Shown one piece after another: positions 21,506 to 29,004 of a DNA stretch of 29,555 nucleotides. The notes beneath the pieces are model-generated. The model worked only from the letters and a program-made list of their open reading frames with translations, was not told where the DNA came from and searched no databases. How positions within the stretch are numbered: position 1 is the stretch's first letter; every line of letters starts with the position of its first letter. The position numbers and the translations under genes are program-made. The DNA lies in the IMG/VR virus record IMGVR_UViG_3300021964_010180, positions 1-29,555 of that record; one strand, given 5' to 3'. The DNA comes from a virus.

Positions 21506-21534
21506 TTTACAAAAGTTATAAATAGTGTTATAAT
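21506..21534 (+). promoter_or_regulatory. Early promoter of the head-protein cassette
   Basis: TTTACA 21506-21511, 17 bp, TATAAT 21529-21534. A late box lies inside the spacer. The leader carries AAAGGAG before the ATG at 21556. Confidence 0.82.
21517..21524 (+). promoter_or_regulatory. Late promoter box nested in early promoter
   Basis: Exact TATAAATA in the 17-bp spacer of the early promoter. It would start late transcripts near 21530, still upstream of the AAAGGAG site, allowing late expression of the cassette. Confidence 0.55.
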
Positions 21535-21555
21535 ATCCTAAAGGAGAAAAAACAG

Positions 21556-23016
21556 ATGCGTAAATTTAGTAGCTTTTATCCAAGTCTAATAGAAGATATT
21601 AATACTCTTAAGTATACTGGTAATGATAATCCTTTTGTTATAGCCATACTAGAAGATATAGACAATCAAATTGGTGGCATTAAAACCGTAATTGAAATTG
21701 ATTTAAGAGCCGGAAAGTCCAGTGGTAAAAAGCTTGGTATATCTCAGCAAATGCCAGATAAGGACCGAAATAAGTATGCTGGTTTGGCTAAGGTAATTAT
21801 TAACGAGCATCCCGACCTTGAATTATTAATGGATAATGTCCCAGGGTCCAGAAAAGAAAAAGATTATGCATTTAAACATAAGGATATGGAAAAATATGTT
21901 TATGTGAATGTGCGACCAATCGGTGGCCGTGGTTCATTAGGCGATGACCCACATGAACTAATGACAGCTGCACTTTGTGTGTTTCCACAAAAACATAAAA
22001 TCAATGACTCCAACGAAATGGATAAACTCATTGAAATGGTAAGGGCGCAATTAGGAAAGGTAAAAGGATATAAACAAGGCCAAGTTGATTCACTTGTGGG
22101 TAATTATTCTAATCTTTGTCAAGCAGTCTCGGCTGCAAACGCAATTATAGATGCTGGGTATGGTAATGCTGATATGGTTTATTTAACAGGCCAAGCATGG
22201 GACGATGATGTAAAGCAATTCCAAATGACAAAATACGGAATGAAAGATTTTAACTCTTCTGATTTTATTATTAGAAAAGGTAACAACTTTGTTGGTATAT
22301 CATTAAAGAAAAAGAAAAGAGTAACAGAAACCGACCCAACATTAATTAATAAGGCATTCACGGGATTACTTGCAGATAAAAAGTTCGATAAATTAAGAGC
22401 TCAAATTGACAAGGATGCTGGAGCCTTTTATTTACATGTTATTAAGGTTGCAATGAAAACAAAAATATTGTCTCCAGAGTTAATGAAGGACATTAAAAAG
22501 GATAAACCAACAATTAAAAATTGGAAACAATTTATCCAAAGAATTGATAATCAATTAGTTAATAGAGTATTAAAAGGTAAAAGAACACTTTTTAAAACTA
22601 TGGCTACAACCATTGATAAAAATAGTGATATGATTGCAAACCAATTAGTGCAATTAATATTTAAATCAGACCTCAAGGAATTAAAAAAGGTTAACTTTGA
22701 TTTTGCTCTTGTTACTGGTGTAGGTGACTATGGGCCATCAAAAGGAGTTGTCGTAGAGAAGGGAGAATATAAAGATATTGAAACCACAACAACAAAGCTT
22801 GATGATTTATTCTCAGGTGGTAAAGCTAAAATGATTTTAACACCAGGGGCAAAACAAGCTTTTGATATTGGAGCAACTGCAGCAAATTTAAAATTTGATC
22901 TTGTGGTTGGTAAAACAACAATTGCAAATATTACATTAAGATATAAAGGTGATTTTAGATCAGCACCTAATTTTAATGCAGTGGCAACAAATGAATTTAA
23001 GGCATTATTAAAATGA
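21556..23016 (+). CDS. Large cassette protein, possible PD-(D/E)xK-like core
   Basis: 486-aa protein. The N-terminus MRKFSSFYPSLIE-D fits the capsid-targeting pattern with LIE as a cleavage site. A conserved-looking block DPHELMTAALCVFP (131-144) precedes a segment SSDFIIRKGNNFVGISLKKKK (234-254) laid out like the D-x(n)-(E/S)-x-K centre of restriction-type nucleases (D236, S249, K251), with serine replacing the usual acidic residue. The remainder is helical with a beta-rich C-terminus. Equivalent proteins occur in marine T4-like genomes as hypotheticals. The nuclease idea is weak inference. First gene of the cassette; its stop overlaps the next ATG. Confidence 0.7.
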   Translation: MRKFSSFYPSLIEDINTLKYTGNDNPFVIAILEDIDNQIGGIKTVIEIDLRAGKSSGKKLGISQQMPDKDRNKYAGLAKVIINEHPDLELLMDNVPGSRKEKDYAFKHKDMEKYVYVNVRPIGGRGSLGDDPHELMTAALCVFPQKHKINDSNEMDKLIEMVRAQLGKVKGYKQGQVDSLVGNYSNLCQAVSAANAIIDAGYGNADMVYLTGQAWDDDVKQFQMTKYGMKDFNSSDFIIRKGNNFVGISLKKKKRVTETDPTLINKAFTGLLADKKFDKLRAQIDKDAGAFYLHVIKVAMKTKILSPELMKDIKKDKPTIKNWKQFIQRIDNQLVNRVLKGKRTLFKTMATTIDKNSDMIANQLVQLIFKSDLKELKKVNFDFALVTGVGDYGPSKGVVVEKGEYKDIETTTTKLDDLFSGGKAKMILTPGAKQAFDIGATAANLKFDLVVGKTTIANITLRYKGDFRSAPNFNAVATNEFKALLK

Positions 23017-24248
23017 AATCACTAACTAACTATTTAGCCGAAGCCAAGAATACACATATGGTCCATTTGGAGGACCTTATCTTGGACGGCGGAGTTAAGG
23101 GGGCACGCCAAGCTATCCTAGCGCTAAGATCACTGAGGGATATGTTGAGCGGTAACACCAAAGCACCTGTAGATGTTACTGTCAAGTGGGACGGTGCCCC
23201 CGCCTTATTCGCTGGAGAGGATCCAAGAGATGGACAATTCTTTGTAGCGAAGAAAGGAATCTTTAATGCCAATCCAAAGGTATATAAAAACCATGCTGAT
23301 ATTGATGCAGATACATCTGGCGATTTATCTAAAAAATTAAAAATAGCATTCGATAACCTAAAAGGACTTGGAATTAAAGATGTAATCCAAGGGGACTTTA
23401 TGTTTGATAAAAGTGATTTGAAGAAGGAGAAAATAAATGGAATTAATCATATTACTTTCCATCCCAATACTATATTGTATGCGATACCTCTTGGCACACC
23501 GCTCGCAAAAGAGATTGAAAAAGCAGAGGTAGGTATTGTATGGCATACATCGTATAGTGGTTCTGATTTTGAAAATATGAAAGCTGAGTTTGGCAAAGAT
23601 ATAGTATCAAAAATTAGACCATCATCAAAGGTATGGATGCAAGATGCAACATTAAAGGATTTATCAGGTACTGCAACGCTGACCCAACAGGATAGCTTAT
23701 TAGTGTCAAAGAAATTATCAGATGCTGGTAAAATATTCCAAAAGATTGCAAGTAGCACACTCAAAGAGATAGAGTCAAATAAGGAATTAAATTTAGTTAT
23801 TAATGTATATAATAACACTATGGTACGAAAGGGGCAAAGAATAGCAAATACAAAGAAACACGCACAAGGTCTAATTCAATTTGTAACCGATAGGTATGCA
23901 AAAGAAATAGGAAAACGTAGTTCGCAGAAAGGAAAGGATGTACAAATACAAAAACGTGATCAATTATTATCGTTTTTTTCTAAAAGTAACCTAAAAAACC
24001 TTGAAAATATATTCATTTTACAGAATTTAGTGATAGATAGTAAATTAATTATTATAAATAAACTAAACAGGTTGTCAAAAATTGGCACGTTTGTTAAAAC
24101 TAAATCCGGATTTAAGGTGACCAACCCAGAAGGTTTTGTCGCCATAGATCGAATGGAAGGTGGTGCTGTTAAATTAGTAGATAGGATGGAATTCTCTACT
24201 AATAACTTCAGCAAAGATATTATAAAAGGCTGGGATAATCCAGGCTAA
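23013..24248 (+). CDS. DUF6267-type protein with nucleotidyltransferase (ligase/capping) motifs
   Basis: 411-aa protein. After a targeting-like N-terminus MKSLTNYLAE-AK it has VTVKWDGAPAL (56-65), which reads as motif I (KxDG, K58) of ATP-dependent ligases and capping enzymes. VIQGDFMF (124-131) fits motif III, VGIVWHT (173-179) a possible IIIa, EGFVAID (373-379) motif IV and AVKLVDR (385-391) motif V. Order and spacing suit a covalent nucleotidyltransferase, although the long III-IV gap indicates an insertion. I associate the whole protein with DUF6267, which has no known activity. The ligase-like assignment is mine from motifs and needs structural support. Confidence 0.65.
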   Translation: MKSLTNYLAEAKNTHMVHLEDLILDGGVKGARQAILALRSLRDMLSGNTKAPVDVTVKWDGAPALFAGEDPRDGQFFVAKKGIFNANPKVYKNHADIDADTSGDLSKKLKIAFDNLKGLGIKDVIQGDFMFDKSDLKKEKINGINHITFHPNTILYAIPLGTPLAKEIEKAEVGIVWHTSYSGSDFENMKAEFGKDIVSKIRPSSKVWMQDATLKDLSGTATLTQQDSLLVSKKLSDAGKIFQKIASSTLKEIESNKELNLVINVYNNTMVRKGQRIANTKKHAQGLIQFVTDRYAKEIGKRSSQKGKDVQIQKRDQLLSFFSKSNLKNLENIFILQNLVIDSKLIIINKLNRLSKIGTFVKTKSGFKVTNPEGFVAIDRMEGGAVKLVDRMEFSTNNFSKDIIKGWDNPG

Positions 24249-24267
24249 TGGGAAACCGAGGATATAT

Positions 24268-25644
24268 ATGTCGATTAAATCATTCAGTGATTTTTTAACT
24301 GAAGATACTAAAGAAGCTGCATTCGTATTTGGGCGATTTAATCCGCCTACAATAGGACATGAAAAGCTCTTTGATAAGTTAAAATCACAAGCGCGATCAG
24401 GAGTGTATAGAATATACTCATCAAAATCAGTAGATCCAAAAAAGAATCCATTACTATTCAAAGATAAAATTAAATTTCTACGCAAGATGTTTCCAAAACA
24501 TGCACGTAGTGTTATGGCAGATAAAGATGTTCGCAATGTACTCGATGTTGCAGTAAAACTTTACGAACAAGGCTTTACCAAAGTAACAATGGTTGCAGGA
24601 AGCGACCGTGTCAAAGAGTTCGATATACTCTTAAACAAATATAATGGTCAGAAAGCTAAACACGGTTTTTATAATTTTGAAGGTGCTATAAATGTAGTAA
24701 GTGCAGGGGAGCGTGATCCAGATGCTGAAGGAGCAACTGGTATGTCAGCTTCTAAGATGCGAGACGCCGCTCAACAAAATAAGTTGCATATATTTGCAAA
24801 AGGTCTCCCATCGAATTTTTATCCTACTGATCTCTTTAACGCAGTCCGAAAAGGCATGGGCCTTAAAATGGAATCACTTCGCCAACACGTTGAATTACCT
24901 CCTGTCTCTGAAACAAGAGAAGAATATATTGAAGGTAGTTTATATCAAGTAGGCGATATTGTACGAATTAAAGAGACACAGGATATAGGCGAAATCATTT
25001 TATGTGGTAGTAACTATGTAATGGTTGAGTCAGAGTCAGTTAAGAAGCGATATTGGTTAGAATCAGTAGAACTTTTTGAGGAAGGTGGTGCTGGCGATTG
25101 GGGTACAGTTAAAGGATTAAAAAGATATTTAAAGGATACTCCAGGCCAGAAACACTTTAAGGAAAAAATGGGACCTCAGGACCCAGATATAAAAGATAGA
25201 AAAGGTACTCAGCCTAAAGGTTATTATGCAAAAGATGCCAGTGGTAAAGAAATGGCAAAGAGTACAAAAGCAAAGCGTGCAGCACATTTTAAAAAATTAT
25301 CAACAAAACCTGCTCCAGGCGATGCTACTGCAAAAACAAAACCATCACAACATACAAAGAAATTTAAACAGATGTATGGTGAGTGGGCCGAACATTTAAC
25401 TTTCGAAGATTTTATGATCGATGAAAGTAATACAGAATCTGCCTTAAAGAAAAAAGCTGATAAATCTGGTATGCCTTTAGGTATACTAAGAAAGGTTTTT
25501 GACAGAGGAGTTGCAGCATGGAAATCAGGACATCGTCCTGGAACAACTGCTGTGCAATGGGGATTGGCAAGAGTCAATTCATTTGTAACTAAATCAAAAG
25601 GAACATGGGGTAAGGCCGATAAAGATCTTGCTGCCAAAGTATAG
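24268..25644 (+). CDS. Nucleotidyltransferase fused to KOW-like and DUF5824 domains
   Basis: 458-aa multidomain protein. The N-terminus MSIKSFSDFLTE-DT resembles a capsid-targeting peptide. Residues 17-180 form an HxGH-superfamily nucleotidyltransferase: FVFGRFNPPTIGHEKL (TIGH at 28-31), VTMVAGSDRVKEF, and GMSASKMRDA (158-167), as in NadM/CoaD-type enzymes. Residues about 222-265 look like a KOW/SH3 barrel (YQVGDIVRIKE, GEIILCGSNYVMVE). After a Lys-rich linker the C-terminus (about 390-450) has PLGILRKVFDRGVAAWKSGH, PGTTAVQWGLARVNSF, a DUF5824-type domain seen in phage proteins. The substrate of the transferase is unknown (NMN, pantetheine phosphate or other). Confidence 0.8.
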   Translation: MSIKSFSDFLTEDTKEAAFVFGRFNPPTIGHEKLFDKLKSQARSGVYRIYSSKSVDPKKNPLLFKDKIKFLRKMFPKHARSVMADKDVRNVLDVAVKLYEQGFTKVTMVAGSDRVKEFDILLNKYNGQKAKHGFYNFEGAINVVSAGERDPDAEGATGMSASKMRDAAQQNKLHIFAKGLPSNFYPTDLFNAVRKGMGLKMESLRQHVELPPVSETREEYIEGSLYQVGDIVRIKETQDIGEIILCGSNYVMVESESVKKRYWLESVELFEEGGAGDWGTVKGLKRYLKDTPGQKHFKEKMGPQDPDIKDRKGTQPKGYYAKDASGKEMAKSTKAKRAAHFKKLSTKPAPGDATAKTKPSQHTKKFKQMYGEWAEHLTFEDFMIDESNTESALKKKADKSGMPLGILRKVFDRGVAAWKSGHRPGTTAVQWGLARVNSFVTKSKGTWGKADKDLAAKV

Positions 25645-25653
25645 GAAATTAAA

Positions 25654-26112
25654 ATGAAATTTAAAGAACTAAGAGAAAAATACAGAAGCAAATATCCTTC
25701 AGCTCTTGTATCTGCAGCAGTTAAAATTGCAATTGATATGAGTGGTAATATGACAGGAGCATATAAGAAGATTGAAGCAATGAAAAAAGGATTAGCAAAT
25801 GATCCTATGGTTAAAGATGCTTTAAGACAAGCGAATGAATCAGTTGATGAAGGAACTATGGCAATTGGTATTTTCGATAGAGATAAATCAAAAGCAAAAA
25901 AAGCTATTGCCGATATGCAGAAATTAATTAAAGGTAAACAAAATGTTAAAGTTGGTTCGCCAGAAGGTAAAAAAATAGGTGATAAATTGGATATGGATTT
26001 ATTATCCGATGATGAATTAGCTGATGATTTTATGGACCCAAAAAATAAAGGCATGTCAATAAAAGATTTATTAAAAAAACATTCAAAAAGATTAGGACTT
26101 AACATCAAATGA
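25654..26112 (+). CDS. Conserved cassette protein, basic helical
   Basis: 152-aa protein. MKFKELRE-KY gives an LRE site after a short basic-aromatic N-terminus. The first half (SALVSAAVKIAIDMSGNMTG, AYKKIEAMKKGLA, ALRQANE) is a helical module familiar from other marine phage hypotheticals. The second half is Lys/Asp-rich (FDRDKSKAKKAIADMQKLIK; DLLKKHSKRLGLNIK). A TAGGA site precedes the ATG. High charge and likely small helical domains fit an internal head or DNA-associated protein (inference). Confidence 0.7.
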   Translation: MKFKELREKYRSKYPSALVSAAVKIAIDMSGNMTGAYKKIEAMKKGLANDPMVKDALRQANESVDEGTMAIGIFDRDKSKAKKAIADMQKLIKGKQNVKVGSPEGKKIGDKLDMDLLSDDELADDFMDPKNKGMSIKDLLKKHSKRLGLNIK

Positions 26113-26339
26113 ATTTAGAAGAAGCGTACAGAAATAGGATTGCCGAAGATGGTCATGTTGATTCTGCTAATGTAAAGAATCAATTAACATCTTTAAAAAG
26201 AAATGCAGAGCAATTATTAGCTCAAATACAACCAGATGCAGAATATCCATCATGGTGGGTAAATAAATTAGTTAAAGCAGCTGATTACCTAGATACTGCA
26301 AAGGACTTTTTACAAAATAAAGTGGATCAAGGAAAGTGA
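26109..26339 (+). CDS. Small cassette protein with WW motif
   Basis: 76-aa protein. MNLEEAYRNRIAE-DG ends in IAE, the same tripeptide as the T4 IPI-III cleavage site. The rest is a two-helix hairpin: NVKNQLTSLKRNAEQLLAQI, then PSWWVNKLVKAADYLDTAKD. Short proteins with P-x-WW-x-NK-x(3)-A-x-DYLD are recurrent in marine T4-like phages in my recollection. Four-base overlaps with both neighbours. Function unknown, probably structural or packaged. Confidence 0.7.
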   Translation: MNLEEAYRNRIAEDGHVDSANVKNQLTSLKRNAEQLLAQIQPDAEYPSWWVNKLVKAADYLDTAKDFLQNKVDQGK

Positions 26340-26566
26340 AAACCTTTAAAGAATTAAGAGAATCAAGCCTAAAAGAAGCTCCATTAGTAGCAAGTGATAG
26401 TGCTATTCTCGATTCAGTATGGGCTGAAGTAAAAAAGGTTTTAGAAAAAGAATTAGCTCGAGGTAAAACCGAACTAACCAATATGGTTGCAAGAATTGGT
26501 AAATTTAAAATAACAAAAGATAGACAACAAAAAGGCAAAGCCTTTAGATCGGACTTAAAAAGATGA
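26336..26566 (+). CDS. Small basic cassette protein
   Basis: 76-aa protein from a GTG at 26336, four bases before the upstream stop ends. MKTFKELRESSLKE-AP strongly resembles the MKTYQEFIAEA start of T4 internal proteins, with LRE and LKE as candidate cleavage sites. The mature part is helical and Lys/Arg-rich (DSVWAEVKKVLEKELARGKT; ARIGKFKITKDRQQKGKAFR). AAGGA lies very close to the GTG, so coupling to the upstream stop probably matters. Confidence 0.65.
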   Translation: MKTFKELRESSLKEAPLVASDSAILDSVWAEVKKVLEKELARGKTELTNMVARIGKFKITKDRQQKGKAFRSDLKR

Positions 26567-26997
26567 TAAAATTCAAAGATTTTTTAACAACAAATCCAGG
26601 TATGGAGAAGGATGACCATATTGCCTATATGCGTGCGAAGCGTAGAAAGTCTCAGGACTATGGTAACGATAATGCCTCAGTAGATTATAATGAGAAAGCA
26701 GTATCACAAGCACAACAAAAACTATTTGGATTAGCATTAGCGGTTAAGAATGGTGAGGTTGATCCATCAGAGGTATCACAACAAGTACGAGATATGGCAA
26801 AGGACATATCAAAGAAAGATTTAGAAGATTTTGCTAAAACAAAACATAAAGGATTACCAAAAAAAGTTGAATCAACTGCATCTTGGGCAAAGTCATTAGA
26901 AACAATTGCAAAGAAAAGACAATTAGATAAAATATCGCCAAAGGATAAAGAAACATTAAAAAAGATTATGGCGTTATTAAATAAGGAAAAGAAATGA
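26563..26997 (+). CDS. DUF3008-like protein
   Basis: 144-aa protein. Residues about 45-100 follow the DUF3008 pattern: SQAQQKLFGLALAVKNGEVD, PSEVSQQVRDMAKDISKKDL and FAKTKHKGLP, the last being the family's diagnostic KHKGLP ending. The N-terminus MIKFKDFLTTNPGME has the aromatic-basic start of its neighbours but no clean (L/I)xE. Function unknown; such domains are small helical units found in marine bacteria and phages. ATGA overlaps on both sides. Confidence 0.78.
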   Translation: MIKFKDFLTTNPGMEKDDHIAYMRAKRRKSQDYGNDNASVDYNEKAVSQAQQKLFGLALAVKNGEVDPSEVSQQVRDMAKDISKKDLEDFAKTKHKGLPKKVESTASWAKSLETIAKKRQLDKISPKDKETLKKIMALLNKEKK

Positions 26998-27251
26998 TAA
27001 CATTTAATCAATATCTCGCTGAAAACATTAGAGCTAAATTTGTAGTGATGTCAAGAGTAAGTGGTGATCTATGGAAGATCAATCACGTAACAGATGATAA
27101 AAAAGAAGCACTTACAATGAAAAAGGATATGTTTGTTCAGTCAAAAAAGGCTTCTGATAAAGCAGTAGTTGATGGTAAATTTGCTAAAAAGAATAAGTGG
27201 AAGCTTTATGGTATGGTCGAGTGGGATGGTAAGAGTGGCAAGGTTGCATGA
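26994..27251 (+). CDS. Small cassette protein with LAE start
   Basis: 85-aa protein. MITFNQYLAE-NI is one of the closest matches to T4 MKTYQEFIAE-A: K/T, aromatic, polar, aromatic, aliphatic, AE. The mature part is a small basic alpha/beta domain (AKFVVMSRVSGDLWKINHVT; KKASDKAVVDGKFAKKNKWK; YGMVEWDGKSG). Unknown function; four-base overlaps both sides. Confidence 0.68.
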   Translation: MITFNQYLAENIRAKFVVMSRVSGDLWKINHVTDDKKEALTMKKDMFVQSKKASDKAVVDGKFAKKNKWKLYGMVEWDGKSGKVA

Positions 27252-27607
27252 TTAAATTTAAGGAATATCAGGATCGATTTGGTCTATACGAGGGTACTCA
27301 TGTTCCCTTGGAACAACCTATGATTGAAGAAGCAGATCCTGAATTAAATTCACCTAAAAGAGGTGGAAAAAAGAAGTTTGTCGTATATGTAAAGAATCCA
27401 CAAACAGGTAATATAAAGAAAATCGAATTTGGAGATACAACAGGTTTAAACGCAAAAATTAACGATAGAGATGCAGCAAGGAGTTTTGCAGCCCGACATC
27501 AGTGTGATACTAAAACAGATAAATTAGCACCAGGCTATTGGGCATGTAGATTACCGAAATATGCAAAAGAATTGGGGTTAAAGGGTGGCGGAAATTACTT
27601 TTGGTAA
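27248..27607 (+). CDS. DUF5872-like protein
   Basis: 119-aa protein. The core KFVVYVKNPQTGNIKKIEFG, then DRDAARSFAARHQCDTKTDK, LAPGYWACRLPKYA matches the DUF5872 type (VYVKxPxTGxxKKxxFG ... R-SF-ARHxCD...YWxCR). The paired cysteines (ARHQCD, YWACR) with the histidine could bind metal. The N-terminus MIKFKEYQDRFGLYE-GT ends in LYE. The family occurs in marine T4-like phages; its role is unknown to me. Confidence 0.75.
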   Translation: MIKFKEYQDRFGLYEGTHVPLEQPMIEEADPELNSPKRGGKKKFVVYVKNPQTGNIKKIEFGDTTGLNAKINDRDAARSFAARHQCDTKTDKLAPGYWACRLPKYAKELGLKGGGNYFW

Positions 27608-27866
27608 GGATTTTCCTTTTACACAAGAAGGAGAGATCCGTGAATTTCATGTTGATCATGATGATAGCGAGTATGTGTGGCATCGAGATCATGAGGATAG
27701 AGAAATAGAAATTATAGCTGGTGAGGGTTGGCAATTTCAATACGAAAATGCATTACCATACCATCTTCAGCCTGGTATGATCTTTGATGTACCTCAAGGA
27801 GAATACCATAGATTAATAAAAGGGTACAATAATCTTAAATGTAGGATAATTAAAAAAAATGGCTAG
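27585..27866 (+). CDS. Cupin-fold protein
   Basis: 93-aa single-domain cupin read from a GTG at 27585, overlapping the previous gene by 23 bases with AAAGG directly upstream. Cupin motif 1 is seen in YVWHRDHEDREIEIIAGEG (H-x2-H ... E ... G), motif 2 in LQPGMIFDVPQGEYHRLIKG (PG, then P-x-G-x2-H). The histidines suggest a metal site. Its N-terminus lacks the targeting pattern, unlike most neighbours. Enzyme or sensor roles are both possible. Confidence 0.78.
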   Translation: MAEITFGKDFPFTQEGEIREFHVDHDDSEYVWHRDHEDREIEIIAGEGWQFQYENALPYHLQPGMIFDVPQGEYHRLIKGYNNLKCRIIKKNG

Positions 27867-28152
27867 AGAATCACAAGCACAGAGACTAGATCGAATCGAA
27901 GAGAAGATCGATAAGTTAGCAGACGCCGTTGTTGCCCTTGCAAGAGCTGAAGAAAAAATACATACTCTCACCGCATTTAGTAAACAACAATCGGAACAAA
28001 TTCAATCTATTATAAATAGAATTGATAAATTAGAACTTGCAGTAAATAATAACGCAAATACTGTAGGTGTTATAAATAGGATCTTTTGGGTTATATTAGT
28101 TGGTTTAATATCAGCAATAACTTGGGAGTATATAGTTCATTTAAGCAATTAG
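27859..28152 (+). CDS. Coiled-coil protein with C-terminal membrane anchor
   Basis: 97-aa protein. Residues 1-70 are a heptad-rich coiled coil (SQAQRLDRIEEKIDKLADAV; EQIQSIINRIDKLELAVNNN), followed by one C-terminal transmembrane helix (IFWVILVGLISAITWEYIV). The topology resembles XhlA-type haemolysin/holin partners, though sequence similarity is only in layout. It overlaps the cupin by eight bases. A role in lysis or membrane contact is possible; it stands out as the only membrane protein in the cassette. Confidence 0.72.
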   Translation: MARESQAQRLDRIEEKIDKLADAVVALARAEEKIHTLTAFSKQQSEQIQSIINRIDKLELAVNNNANTVGVINRIFWVILVGLISAITWEYIVHLSN

Positions 28153-28161
28153 GAGATAAAA

Positions 28162-28992
28162 ATGAAATTTAATGACGATATTACCATGTCTATTGCTTCC
28201 GCAGCAAAAGATGTGTTAGAAGGTAAAGTACAAAAAGAGGAAGTAAAATATCCTCACATGATGTATCACCCAGAAACAGGCAAAGAAGTAGAGGTCAAAG
28301 ATAAGGCTGAACACGAGAAATATGCCGAAAAGGGTTATACGCACGATAAGCCAAAAGTAAACGAGGTTGAAGAGCCAAGAGCTAAAGGCGAAAAAGATTT
28401 TAAAGACAAGCATGTTATAAAAAAATCTGGCGAAAAAGAAGATGGCACAGTAATGAAAGAAGCTAAGAAAGAAGTCAAAGAGGATGATGTTGACGATTCA
28501 GAAGCTAAAATCGAAAAAGAAGAATCTGATAAGCAAAAGAAATATCAAGCATTTTTTCAAAAAGCTTTAAAGAAATTTGGAGTTAAATCACCAGCTGAAT
28601 TAGAAGGCGAAAAGAAAAAAGAATTCTTTGACTATGTTGATGCTAACTACGAGGCTGATAACGAAACTGATGAAAGTGTTAAGGAAGAAGTTGAGCAGGT
28701 AGATGAGATTCTAGGATTTGTTAAAAAGGTTAAAGATAAGATTACAGGTAAAAAATCTGAACCTACGAAAACAAGGAATCCTGTAGATATGAAAAAACTG
28801 CTAAACAGCCCTGGACAATTAAAAGCCAGACTTGCAGATGCAAAAGAAAAGCTTAAAAAGACACAAGAAAAGCTTAAAAAGGCTCAAGGCCCAGACGGTG
28901 ATGATGAGTCAGAAGATTATTGGGGCGAAATAGAAATGAAGCAAGCTCAGGAAGTAGAGAAACTTGAAAAGAAATTAAGAGATGCAAAATAG
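28162..28992 (+). CDS. Highly charged head-core-like protein
   Basis: 276-aa, Lys/Glu-rich protein. It starts MKFNDDITMSIASAAKDVLE-GK, giving an LE site near the N-terminus. YHPETGKEVEVKDKAEHEKYAEKGY (about residues 30-54) resembles small repeats in marine phage virion-associated proteins. KKYQAFFQKALKKFGVKSPAEL (about 128-149) with KKKEFFDYVDANYEADNETDE follows, and the end is a long charged coiled coil. The composition is like T4 prohead core proteins. AGGAG precedes the ATG. Assigning it as a scaffold or internal core protein is inference. Confidence 0.68.
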   Translation: MKFNDDITMSIASAAKDVLEGKVQKEEVKYPHMMYHPETGKEVEVKDKAEHEKYAEKGYTHDKPKVNEVEEPRAKGEKDFKDKHVIKKSGEKEDGTVMKEAKKEVKEDDVDDSEAKIEKEESDKQKKYQAFFQKALKKFGVKSPAELEGEKKKEFFDYVDANYEADNETDESVKEEVEQVDEILGFVKKVKDKITGKKSEPTKTRNPVDMKKLLNSPGQLKARLADAKEKLKKTQEKLKKAQGPDGDDESEDYWGEIEMKQAQEVEKLEKKLRDAK

Positions 28993-29004
28993 TAGGAGTA
29001 TTTA

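Noticed and set aside
25224-26108. 294-codon open frame on the minus strand, plus similar frames at 23447-23818 and 24174-24536
   Set aside because: They lie entirely opposite well-supported plus-strand genes with good starts and overlaps. Low-complexity hydrophobic translations result from the Lys/Glu-rich sense strand, and no ribosome site or promoter is present.
28011-28078. Two TATAAATA octamers 60 bp apart, with others at 4315, 14772, 19073 and 24053
   Set aside because: All are inside coding sequence, and the pair at 28011/28071 encodes the same Ile-Asn-Arg. The octamer is expected several times by chance in a window this AT-rich, so only intergenic copies were called late promoters.
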